Part shown: piece by piece, positions 27,090 through 35,541 of the stretch
How the letters are laid out: each line of letters opens with the position of its first letter
Position numbering within the stretch: the stretch's first letter is position 1
Source of the DNA: Flavobacterium laiguense
GTDB taxonomy: Bacteria; Bacteroidota; Bacteroidia; Flavobacteriales; Flavobacteriaceae
DNA: 64,000 bases
Assembly: GCF_003097655.1 (NCBI RefSeq)
Contig: NZ_QCZH01000016.1
Span: 1-64,000, forward strand
Direction: 5' to 3'
Made by a program: the position numbers and the translations under genes
The notes under the pieces: model-generated
What the model was told of the DNA's origin: nothing
Database searches by the model: none
Seen by the model: only the letters and a program-made list of their open reading frames with translations

Positions 27090-27689
27090 ATGAAAGATAA
27101 AATTATATCAAAAGCTACTGAACTATTCTTGAAACTAGGTTTTAAGAGTGTAACAATGGATGATATTGCCTGCGAAATGTGCATTTCTAAAAAAACAATT
27201 TACAAATATTTTTGCAATAAAGAAATACTCATTGCCGAAAGTACAGAAATACTACACAAAGAAGTTCACGAAATGATCGACACTATTGTAGCCAGAAATC
27301 ACAATGCTATCGAAGAAAATTTTGAGATTCGAAAAATGTTTAAAGAAATGTTTAACGTTGTGGATACTTCGCCCATTTATCAATTAAAAAAACATTATCT
27401 AGAAATTTACAAGCAAGTACTTTCAAGAGAAATCAATCAATGTGACGAATGCTTTAGAGCCAATATTGCAAAAGGCATCGAGCAAAATTTATACCGCAAA
27501 GACTTGAATGTAGAAGCATACGCAAAATTTTATTACACATTAATTTTCAGTATCAGCGAAAACACCCAATCTGAAAAAGAAGCACAAAGATTAGAATTAG
27601 AAGCATTAGAATACCACACCAGAGCCATGGCAACACTTAGTGGAATAGCAGAACTAGAAAAACAATTACAAAACCCTAATATATTATGA
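27090..27689 (+). CDS. TetR/AcrR-type repressor 1
   Basis: The N-terminal helix-turn-helix is clear (KDKIISKATELFLKLGFKSVTMDDIA ... ISKKTIYKYFCNKE, residues 2-46); the rest is the ligand/dimer domain. It is 199 residues long and very similar to a second repressor at 34945, especially in the DNA-reading helix, so both should bind the same operator. The stop codon overlaps the tolC-type gene start (ATGA), so it is the first gene of the efflux operon. It probably represses the operators at 26321-26410 and releases them on binding a toxic compound. Confidence 0.9.
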   Translation: MKDKIISKATELFLKLGFKSVTMDDIACEMCISKKTIYKYFCNKEILIAESTEILHKEVHEMIDTIVARNHNAIEENFEIRKMFKEMFNVVDTSPIYQLKKHYLEIYKQVLSREINQCDECFRANIAKGIEQNLYRKDLNVEAYAKFYYTLIFSISENTQSEKEAQRLELEALEYHTRAMATLSGIAELEKQLQNPNIL

Positions 27690-29023
27690 AAAGAATACTT
27701 TTATTAACATTCTTAACCTTTGCGGTCACAGCAAAAGCACAAGAAGCAAAAACACTTACACTAAAAGGCGCCATAACGTATGCATTAGAGAATAAAGCCG
27801 ATGCAAAAAAAGCAAAACTTGAAGTAGAAAATAGTGAATACCAAATTCAAGAGGTTCGTTCAAGAGCCTTGCCACAAATCACAGCGAACGGGAGTTTGAC
27901 ATACAATCCTGTTTTACAAACCAATGTAATTGATGGAGCAGCTTTTGGCGCACCAGGAACAACAATTCAAGCTTCTTTCGGACAAAAATGGACTTCGGGT
28001 GCTGGAGTTTCGTTAAGCCAAGTGCTATTTGACCAATCCGTTTTTACGGGATTGAGAGCGGCAAAAACGACTCGTGAATTTTACCAAATAAACAATCAAT
28101 TAACAGAAGAACAGGTTATTGAAAGAGTAGCAAACAATTATTACTCTGTATATGTACAACGAGAAAGATTAATTTTATTGGATAGTAATTATGTTAATAC
28201 TTCAAAAGTTAGAGATATCGTAAAAGGGCAATTTAATAATGGTTTAGCTAAAAAAATTGATTTAGACCGAATCGTAGTAAAAATGTCAAACATTGACACG
28301 GAACGTCAACAAATCAAAAATCAAATTCAATTACAGGAAAATGCCTTGAAGTTTTATATGGGAATGCCTATTGAAACTCAAATCGTGATTCCACAAACCG
28401 AATTTGAAGTAACACCGGCAGAATTGACCGAGGCTCCAAATACGGCCAACAGAACCGAGTATTTGCTTTTGAAAAAACAAGAAGAATTATTAGAGTTCCA
28501 AAAAACAGCCATTAAAGCCGAATACTACCCAACACTTTCATTGGTGGCAGGATACAATTATATAGGGCAAGGGCCTGAAATGCCGCTTTTTGCAAAACCT
28601 GAAAACGGTGTGTATTGGTCTGATTACTCCGCAATTGGATTGAATTTGAGAGTTCCCATTTTTACCGGTTTTGGAACTCGTGCCAGAGTAAGCCAAGCTG
28701 ATGTAAACATTAGATCACTTCAAGAAGACATCAAAGACACCCAACTTTCACTTGATTTAGACTATAGAAATGCAAAAACTCAAATTGAGAACAACATTAT
28801 AACCATCGGAAATCAAAAAGAAAATATGCGCTTGGCTGGAGATATTTTAAAAAATACCAAGAATAATTATCTTCAAGGATTAGCCTCATTAACTGATTTA
28901 TTAGATGCGGAAAATGCATCACTTGAAGCACAAAACAATTATACCCGAGCAGTATTAGCTTATAAAATTGCAGAAATAACATTAATCAAATCCAAAGGAG
29001 AACTTAAAACCCTATTAAACTAA
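27686..29023 (+). CDS. TolC-family outer-membrane efflux protein 1
   Basis: The 445-residue protein has a signal peptide (MKRILLLTFLTFAVTAKAQ) and two repeats of long coiled-coil helices (SEYQIQEVRSRALPQITANGSL and TAIKAEYYPTLSLVAGYNY) typical of outer-membrane channels of tripartite pumps. ATG overlaps the repressor stop by 4 nt; the adaptor follows after 7 nt. Confidence 0.9.
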   Translation: MKRILLLTFLTFAVTAKAQEAKTLTLKGAITYALENKADAKKAKLEVENSEYQIQEVRSRALPQITANGSLTYNPVLQTNVIDGAAFGAPGTTIQASFGQKWTSGAGVSLSQVLFDQSVFTGLRAAKTTREFYQINNQLTEEQVIERVANNYYSVYVQRERLILLDSNYVNTSKVRDIVKGQFNNGLAKKIDLDRIVVKMSNIDTERQQIKNQIQLQENALKFYMGMPIETQIVIPQTEFEVTPAELTEAPNTANRTEYLLLKKQEELLEFQKTAIKAEYYPTLSLVAGYNYIGQGPEMPLFAKPENGVYWSDYSAIGLNLRVPIFTGFGTRARVSQADVNIRSLQEDIKDTQLSLDLDYRNAKTQIENNIITIGNQKENMRLAGDILKNTKNNYLQGLASLTDLLDAENASLEAQNNYTRAVLAYKIAEITLIKSKGELKTLLN

Positions 29024-29030
29024 AAATAAG

Positions 29031-30095
29031 ATGAAAAAAAACATAACAATCGTAGCAGTAATTTTGGGAGCATTAGGACTTATTGCTTTTACTTTAAATA
29101 AGAACAAAACGGAGAATAAAGCTAAAACTGATATTGTTGCCGAAAAAAATGCATCAGTATCCGTAAAAACAGCTCAAGTAAAAACCGAAGATGTTTCATT
29201 GGATTTCTTAGCCAATGGAAGTTTTGAACCGATTCAAGAATTGACTTTTTCGGCTGAAAAATCAGGGAAAGTGATTAGCGTTTTGGTAAAAGAAGGTGAT
29301 TATGTAAATGTTGGACAAACATTGGTAATCGTTAGAAGTGACGTTATAAATGTAAATGCCCAAACGGCAAAAGCAACTTATGACAATGCAAAATCGGATT
29401 ATGACCGTTATGAAAACGCTTTTAAAACAGGTGGTGTTACCAAACAACAATTGGATCAGACAAAATTGGCTTTGACTAATGCTGGAAACAACTTGAAACA
29501 AGCCAACATCAACGTTGGAGACACTAAAGTAAAAGCACCAATTAAAGGTTTTATCAATAAAAAATATATTGAGCCAGGTTCTATTTTAACTGGAATGCCT
29601 GCTACAGCGATGTTTGACATTGTGAATGTTTCTAAATTGAAATTAAAAGTTACCGTAAACGAAAGTCAAGTAGCCAGCTTAAAATTAGGAAACACCGTAA
29701 ATATTACTTCAAGTGTATTTCCTAACAAAACATTTGCAGGTAAAATTACTTTTATTGCCGCAAAAGCTGATGAAAGCCTGAATTTTCCAGTTGAACTTGA
29801 AATCGCAAACAACGCTGATAACAGCTTAAAAGCGGGAATGTACGGAACTGCTAATTTTGGTTCTAAACAAAAACAACAATTAAAAATAGTTCCTAGAAAT
29901 GCTTTCGTAGGAAGTGTGAGCAGTAATGAAGTTTTTGTTGTAGAAAACGGAATTGCAAAATTGAAAAAAATAACTTCTGGAAGAATTATAGGAGAACAAG
30001 TAGAAATAGTTGACGGATTATCTGATGGAGAAACTGTAATTATTACAGGTCAAATTAACTTGCAAGACGGTAATACAGTAGAAATTATTAAATAA
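29031..30095 (+). CDS. RND efflux periplasmic adaptor 1
   Basis: An N-terminal hydrophobic segment (residues about 4-24, no lipobox) anchors it in the inner membrane. The barrel-hairpin core (GKVISVLVKEGDYVNVGQTLVIV, and DTKVKAPIKGFINKKYIEPGSIL) and the C-terminal membrane-proximal part (SDGETVIITGQINLQDGNTV) are those of the membrane fusion protein family. It links the TolC-like channel to the RND pump, whose gene starts 29 nt on. Confidence 0.9.
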   Translation: MKKNITIVAVILGALGLIAFTLNKNKTENKAKTDIVAEKNASVSVKTAQVKTEDVSLDFLANGSFEPIQELTFSAEKSGKVISVLVKEGDYVNVGQTLVIVRSDVINVNAQTAKATYDNAKSDYDRYENAFKTGGVTKQQLDQTKLALTNAGNNLKQANINVGDTKVKAPIKGFINKKYIEPGSILTGMPATAMFDIVNVSKLKLKVTVNESQVASLKLGNTVNITSSVFPNKTFAGKITFIAAKADESLNFPVELEIANNADNSLKAGMYGTANFGSKQKQQLKIVPRNAFVGSVSSNEVFVVENGIAKLKKITSGRIIGEQVEIVDGLSDGETVIITGQINLQDGNTVEIIK

Positions 30096-30124
30096 TTGAT
30101 TTTAATAGTCAACAATAAAAACAT

Positions 30125-33100
30125 ATGAAATTAGCAGAAATATCCATAAAACGTCCGTCGATAATAATTGTATTATTTACGATTCTTACCCTTGGCGGAC
30201 TGTTCAGCTATAGCCAGTTAGGCTATGAATTGATTCCTAAATTCGAACAAAACGTAATTACCATTTCGACTGTTTATCCTGGAGCTTCTCCAAGTGAGAT
30301 TGAAAACACGGTTACCAAAAAAATTGAAGACGGAATTGCCTCTTTAGAAAATATCAAAAAAATTGATTCCAAATCATACGAAAGTTTATCTGTAGTTTCG
30401 ATTACGTTGACAACAAAAGCAAAAATTGATGTTTCGATGAATGACGCACAACGAAAAATCAACGCCCTTATCAGTGATTTACCAGATGATGCCAAAACAC
30501 CGGCGTTAACCAAATTCTCGTTGAGTGATTTACCAATTATGACCATTGGCGCCAATGGTAAAATGGACGAAGCTGCTTTTTATGACTTAATTGATAAAAA
30601 AATTGCTCCCGTTTTATCCCGTGTTACCGGTGTGGCGCAGGTAAACATTATTGGTGGTCAAGAAAGAGAAATTCAGGTGAATCTTGATGCGGTAAAAATG
30701 CAGGGTTATGGACTTTCGGTTCCACAAGTACAGCAAACTATTTTGTCATCCAACTTGGATTTCCCAACAGGAAACATCCAAACGCGTGACCAAAAAATAT
30801 TAATTCGTCTTGCCGGAAAATATAAAAATGTTGAAGAACTAAGAAACTTGGTTGTATCCTCTAGAGGTGGAATTGAAATTCGTCTGAGAGACATTGCAGA
30901 TGTACAGGACGCTCAAAAAATTGCCGAGAAAATTTCTCGTGTCGATCAAAAAAGCGCTATTATTTTACAAGTAATTAAACAATCAGATGCTAATGCCGTA
31001 GCGGTAAGTGAGCAATTGCTTAAAAGTATAAATAACTTAGAAAAGGATTATAAGACCAACGCTTTAAAATTAGAAATCGCCAAAGACAGTACGGTTTACA
31101 CTCTAGAAGCTGCAGATTCTGTACTTCACGATTTAATGATTGCGGTAGTTTTGGTAGCCTTTGTAATGTTGTTCTTTCTACACAGTATCCGTAACTCATT
31201 GATTGTAATGGTATCGATCCCTGTTTCGTTAATTGCAACCTTCATTGGAATTTACCTAATGGGATATACTTTAAACTTGATGAGTTTATTAGGATTGTCA
31301 TTGGTGGTTGGTATTCTGGTCGATGATGCCATTGTGGTATTGGAAAATATCTACAGGCACATGGAAATGGGCAAAACCCGTGTTCGTGCCGCTTTTGACG
31401 GAACAGCCGAAATTGGTGGAACCGTAACTTCGATTACTTTGGTAATTGTAGTAGTGTTTTTACCAATTGCAATGAGTTCTGGATTAGTATCCAATATTAT
31501 TACACAGTTTTGTGTAACGGTAATTATTGCAACATTATTCTCATTGTTGGCTTCGTTTACTATCATTCCGTGGTTGTCTTCTCGTTTTGGAAAACTAGAA
31601 CATATCGAAGGGAAAAACTTGTTCGGAAAATCTATACTTGGATTCGAAAGTTTATTAACTCGTTTTACAAACTGGGTTACCGAAATATTACACTGGTGTT
31701 TGGATCATTATTTCAAAACAATTGCTGTTGTACTAGTCTTGTTTTTCGGATCAACTATCGGATTAATGGGTGGTGGTTTTATTGGTGGAGAATTCTTTGC
31801 CTCTTCTGATAGTGGGGAGTTCTTGGTTCAAATCGAAATGCCTAAAGACGCTTCATTAGAACAAACCAACTTTATGACCCAAAAAGCAGAAGCATTCTTG
31901 ACAAACCAAGAGTATGTTCATAGCCAGATTACGACTGTAGGACAAACCAGTGAAGGTATGGGTGCTTCGCAAGCTACTGCCTACAAAGCCGAGATTGATG
32001 TAAAAATGATTGACCAAGCAGAACGTTCAGATGATGCTTCAGTATATGCTGCAAAAATCAAGCGTAAATTGGAAAAAGTATTGGTTGGAGCCAAAGTAAA
32101 AACAGTTCCAGTTGGTATTTTAGGTACTGCCGAAAATGCAAAACTTGGATTGATTGTAACAGGACCTTCTACTGCAGCCGCTATGGCTTTTGCTAAATTA
32201 GCCGAAGCTGAATTGCGTACTATTCCAGGAACAACCGAAATTAAATTAACCGTTGAAGATGGAAATCCCGAAATCAATGTACAGGTTGATCGTGATAAAA
32301 TGGCCGCGTTAGGGCTAACACTGCAAACAGTGGGTATGACTATGCAAACTGCTTATAGCGGTAACACCGATGGGAAGTTTAGAGCTGGTGAATACGAATA
32401 TGACATCAACATTAAATACAATGCTTTCGACAGAAAAAACATTACCGATGTGAGTAATTTAATTTTCGTCAACAGTGCTGGACAACAAATTAAATTGTCC
32501 CAATTTGCTAAAATCTCTGAAGGTTCAGGACCTAGCCAATTGGAACGTCGTGACAAATCGGCTTCGGTAACGGTGCAGGGTCAAAACGTTGGGGTTCCAA
32601 CGGGAACAATTGTAACGCAATGGCAAGCCAAATTGGACAAACTTAAAAAACCGGTTGGTGTAAATTATATTTGGGGTGGTGATCAAGAAAATCAAAGTGA
32701 AGGTTTTGGTACTTTAGGAATCGCTTTATTGGCCGCTATTATCTTGGTTTACTTGGTAATGGTAGGTTTGTATGATAGTTTTATGCACCCGTTTGTGGTT
32801 TTGTTTGCTATTCCGCTTTCGTTTATTGGAGCGATGCTAGCTTTAGCGTTAACGAATAATACTTTGAATATATTTACCATTTTGGGTATCATTATGTTGA
32901 TTGGTCTAGTGTGTAAAAATGCGATTATGCTTGTGGATTACACCAACCAACGAAGAGCCGCTGGCGAAAGCATCAGAACGGCTTTGATTCAAGCCAATCA
33001 CGCTCGTCTTCGTCCAATTTTGATGACGACCATTGCGATGGTTTTCGGTATGTTCCCTATTGCATTGGCTTCTGGTGCTGGTGCTGAATGGAAAAACGGT

Positions 33101-33301
33101 TTGGCTTGGGTAATTATCGGAGGACTAATTTCATCATTATTCCTAACCTTGATTATTGTTCCTGTGATTTATGAAATCATGGAGAAAATCAAGGCCAAAT
33201 TATCTAAAGGAGAAAAAGTGGATTATGAAGCCGAAATGGTTGCCGATTACGATCACAAAGAATTAAGCGAGGATGGTTTTAATCCGAAACATACGCTTTA
33301 A
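30125..33301 (+). CDS. RND efflux pump permease 1
   Basis: This proton-driven inner-membrane pump has 1,058 residues and the 12-helix, two-large-loop RND layout. Helix 4 carries the proton-relay Asp pair in VGILVDDAIVVLENIYRHME, and the second half repeats the fold (GLVCKNAIMLVDYTNQRR). IMIGG-type and PGASPSEIE motifs near the start match the HAE1-like family. It is the last gene of operon 1 and ends at a hairpin terminator. Confidence 0.92.
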   Translation: MKLAEISIKRPSIIIVLFTILTLGGLFSYSQLGYELIPKFEQNVITISTVYPGASPSEIENTVTKKIEDGIASLENIKKIDSKSYESLSVVSITLTTKAKIDVSMNDAQRKINALISDLPDDAKTPALTKFSLSDLPIMTIGANGKMDEAAFYDLIDKKIAPVLSRVTGVAQVNIIGGQEREIQVNLDAVKMQGYGLSVPQVQQTILSSNLDFPTGNIQTRDQKILIRLAGKYKNVEELRNLVVSSRGGIEIRLRDIADVQDAQKIAEKISRVDQKSAIILQVIKQSDANAVAVSEQLLKSINNLEKDYKTNALKLEIAKDSTVYTLEAADSVLHDLMIAVVLVAFVMLFFLHSIRNSLIVMVSIPVSLIATFIGIYLMGYTLNLMSLLGLSLVVGILVDDAIVVLENIYRHMEMGKTRVRAAFDGTAEIGGTVTSITLVIVVVFLPIAMSSGLVSNIITQFCVTVIIATLFSLLASFTIIPWLSSRFGKLEHIEGKNLFGKSILGFESLLTRFTNWVTEILHWCLDHYFKTIAVVLVLFFGSTIGLMGGGFIGGEFFASSDSGEFLVQIEMPKDASLEQTNFMTQKAEAFLTNQEYVHSQITTVGQTSEGMGASQATAYKAEIDVKMIDQAERSDDASVYAAKIKRKLEKVLVGAKVKTVPVGILGTAENAKLGLIVTGPSTAAAMAFAKLAEAELRTIPGTTEIKLTVEDGNPEINVQVDRDKMAALGLTLQTVGMTMQTAYSGNTDGKFRAGEYEYDINIKYNAFDRKNITDVSNLIFVNSAGQQIKLSQFAKISEGSGPSQLERRDKSASVTVQGQNVGVPTGTIVTQWQAKLDKLKKPVGVNYIWGGDQENQSEGFGTLGIALLAAIILVYLVMVGLYDSFMHPFVVLFAIPLSFIGAMLALALTNNTLNIFTILGIIMLIGLVCKNAIMLVDYTNQRRAAGESIRTALIQANHARLRPILMTTIAMVFGMFPIALASGAGAEWKNGLAWVIIGGLISSLFLTLIIVPVIYEIMEKIKAKLSKGEKVDYEAEMVADYDHKELSEDGFNPKHTL

Positions 33302-33330
33302 TACCTGAATTTAATTTTAAAATAAAGAAG

Positions 33331-33359
33331 CCACCAGAAATCTGATTTTTGGTGGTTTT
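33331..33359 (+). terminator. Terminator of efflux operon 1
   Basis: CCACCA and TGGTGG outer arms with inner AAATC and GATTT arms, followed by TTTTC. It lies 30 nt after the permease stop codon. Confidence 0.65.
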
Positions 33360-33524
33360 CTGTTTTTGTAGGAATGGAATTAGTATATTTGAAATATCAT
33401 CCTTTAACAACCTAATACAGATTCAAAACCAAATGGTTGTATATGTAAAAATTTGTTTAATATATACAAGTTGATGGCTCGTGTCACTAGCAGGAATAAC
33501 ATTTTTATTCATGAGTTTCAGAAA

Positions 33525-33653
33525 CTATGAATTATTCAAACTTACAAAATAACGATAATCTACAAGAAGAAATGGAAAACATGAAACAAGCCCAACTTGA
33601 AACCCCCGCTCCGCAAAGTCTCATGACTTTGCGCCTTTTTTTTAATGTTTCTT
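33525..33653 (+). CDS. Possible small ORF running into the REP hairpin
   Basis: A 42-codon frame starts MNYSNLQNNDNLQEEMENMKQ and reads through the outer left REP-like hairpin (33612-33633). I recognise no family. The peptide could be the end of a gene cut by the transposase element; a chance frame is equally likely. Confidence 0.2.
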
Positions 33654-34586
33654 AAAAATTGTAAACATGATAAAAGTCTCCCGACTTTTTCCGTAAATAC
33701 CTTAAGAATCCAATTTGTTTTCAGGTTTATAAAAAATAAAGATAATCAATACAAATTGTATTTAGTAAAAGAATTTGGGTTCAAAACGTCAACAATGGGA
33801 TTGTCTGCTTTTTCTATTTTTAGTAATCCTGTATCGTAAACATAATTACTGGCGCTCGAATAAATGTATTGCGATGCTTTCTCAACAATTCCTGCTCGTA
33901 CAGGGTTTAGATGAATGTAATCTAATTTTGACCACATGAACTTGTTTGTGTATATTTCTTCAGGATGATTGCCATACTGCCAAAACTGATAATTTTTGTT
34001 TCTGGAATGACTTTCGGTTGCCAATTTAAAGCGTTCCAACATCCATTCTCTTCGACTCTCATTCTCGATTTGAATTTTTTCTAAGATTTTGGTTGCTATA
34101 AATTTTTTGAAGTCACGAATTAAATCCGAAAGTTTACCGTCACCGGATTGAACAATTAAATGGATATGATTACTCATAATAACATAGCCATATAAAACCA
34201 TCGCTTTGTTTGCAATACAATAATCTAAACACTCAATAACTGTATCTCTATATGTTTTTCGAGTAAAAACATCAATCCAATCGACTACAGTTGCCGTTAT
34301 AAAATGCGGTAAAGTTTGATCTCTTATGACATAGCCTTCTTTAGTTGTTGTACTACTTTGAATCATCCTGAACTTTTATTTGAAATACGGTAATTTATTT
34401 CACCTATAATTCAAATATAGAAAAAAAACCACAAAACAAAAGATAGCTACTTTCTGGTTTTTCTTCTCCAATTATTTGTAAAACAAAAATTTATCAATGA
34501 TGTTTTCGGAAAAAGTCGGGAGACTTTTATCATATTTTAAGCCTTAAACAACTAAAAAAAAAACGCAAAGTCATGAGACATTTGCG
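33612..34586. mobile_element. RAYT transposase unit flanked by nested inverted REP-like hairpins
   Basis: At the left the outer hairpin has arms CGCAAAGTC and GACTTTGCG with loop TCAT (33612-33633) and the inner one has GTC-TCCC-GAC core (33667-33693). At the right the order is mirrored: inner hairpin 34507-34533 is the exact 27-bp reverse complement of 33667-33693, and outer hairpin 34564-34586 is the complement of the outer left one with one extra base. The transposase gene lies between, which is the layout of REP-associated tyrosine transposases. A T-run after the outer left hairpin could also make it a terminator. Confidence 0.75.
33746..34366 (-). CDS. REP-associated tyrosine transposase (Y1/IS200-like)
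   Basis: The 206-residue protein has the single-strand transposase metal motif GYVIMSNHIHLIVQ (His-x-His) around residues 60-75, the opening HFITATVVDWIDVFTRK, and the RAYT signature YIHLNPVRAGIVEK; the nucleophilic Tyr lies in the YGNHPEEIY-LDYI region. Such enzymes cut at GTxx-loop hairpins in REP elements and are usually single-copy. It separates the two efflux operons and is transcribed opposite to them. Confidence 0.9.
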   Translation of the reverse strand: MIQSSTTTKEGYVIRDQTLPHFITATVVDWIDVFTRKTYRDTVIECLDYCIANKAMVLYGYVIMSNHIHLIVQSGDGKLSDLIRDFKKFIATKILEKIQIENESRREWMLERFKLATESHSRNKNYQFWQYGNHPEEIYTNKFMWSKLDYIHLNPVRAGIVEKASQYIYSSASNYVYDTGLLKIEKADNPIVDVLNPNSFTKYNLY

Positions 34587-34723
34587 TAGCGCGTAGAGAC
34601 CAACACTCGGGAACTCGGTTTCAAATATATTTGGAAGTCCTTTTTTTATGGAGTTATATGTAATTCATTATTTCAAAAAAACGCTAATTACCTAATTTTA
34701 AATACAATCTAAAAAAAGACACG

Positions 34724-34763
34724 GGAAACTTATTCTGTTTTTAACGTTTCCTTATTATATTTG
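34724..34763 (+). promoter_or_regulatory. Efflux operator/promoter 3
   Basis: GGAAAC (34724-34729), 16 bases, GTTTCC (34746-34751), then four bases and the -7 element TATATTTG at 34756-34763. Only the arms and spacing are shared with operators 1 and 2; the inner 16 bases differ, which supports conservation of the arms. Confidence 0.75.
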
Positions 34764-34794
34764 CACTACAAAATTATTACAAAAACTATAAATC

Positions 34795-34842
34795 ATGAAG
34801 AATAGGCAACAACTTCTGATACTAGGTTTATTCCTAATTTAG
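34795..34842 (+). CDS. Possible 15-residue leader peptide between operators 3 and 4
   Basis: A frame MKNRQQLLILGLFLI lies between operators 3 and 4 and follows promoter 3 by about 30 nt. It occupies the position of the YceI gene in operon 1, so it may be a leader or the remnant of a lost gene. No further support. Confidence 0.2.
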   Translation: MKNRQQLLILGLFLI

Positions 34843-34867
34843 AATTCAAACATCATTATAAACAATG

Positions 34868-34907
34868 GGAAACACTTTTAGGATTATCCGTTTCCTTATT
34901 ACATTTA
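34868..34907 (+). promoter_or_regulatory. Efflux operator/promoter 4
   Basis: GGAAAC (34868-34873), 16 bases, GTTTCC (34890-34895), four bases, then TACATTTA at 34900-34907. The transcript would start about 30 nt before the second repressor gene at 34945. Confidence 0.7.
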
Positions 34908-34944
34908 CATCAAAACATTAATTAACAATAAGTTACAATACAGG

Positions 34945-35541
34945 ATGAAAGACAAGATTATATCAAAAGCTACTGATTTATTTTTAAAACTGGGTTTTAA
35001 AAGTGTCACTATGGATGATATTGCTGGGGAAATGTGTATTTCAAAAAAAACGATTTACAAATATTTTTGCAATAAAGAAGTCTTAATTGAAGAAAGCACT
35101 GAACTGGTTCACAAAACCGTTCACGAAATCATTGATACCATTGTTGCCAAAAACCACAACGCGATAGAAGAAAATTTCGAGATTCGAAAAATGTTCAAAG
35201 AGATGTTCAAATCTTCAGACACCTCTCCATTGTACCAATTAAAAAAACATTATCCGGAAATTTATCAAAACGTAATGTCTCGAGAAATTAATGAGTGTAC
35301 TATGTGTTTTAAACAAAATATAGAAAAAGGAATTACACAGGAATTGTATAGAAAAGATCTCGATGTTGATGTCTATGTAAAATTCTATTACACTTTAATT
35401 TTCAATATTAATGAAAATACCGCTTCCGAAACAGAAGCACGAAAACTAGAATTGGAAGCTTTAGAGTACCATACCAGAGCCATGGCCACTCCAAAAGGAA
35501 TAGTCGAACTTGAAAAACAAATACTTAAAAACAATATATAA
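34945..35541 (+). CDS. TetR/AcrR-type repressor 2
   Basis: This 198-residue paralog of the repressor at 27090 has an almost identical DNA-binding half (KDKIISKATDLFLKLGFKSVTMDDIAGEMCISKKTIYKYFCNKE). The C-terminal ligand domain is more divergent but still clearly homologous. The stop TAA overlaps the next ATG by one base, so it starts the second efflux operon, and it sits directly behind operators 3 and 4. Confidence 0.9.
   Translation: MKDKIISKATDLFLKLGFKSVTMDDIAGEMCISKKTIYKYFCNKEVLIEESTELVHKTVHEIIDTIVAKNHNAIEENFEIRKMFKEMFKSSDTSPLYQLKKHYPEIYQNVMSREINECTMCFKQNIEKGITQELYRKDLDVDVYVKFYYTLIFNINENTASETEARKLELEALEYHTRAMATPKGIVELEKQILKNNI

Noticed and set aside
33525..33653. Small ORF as a disrupted gene
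   Set aside because: Kept only as a low-confidence feature; the frame has no family and part of it is the REP hairpin.
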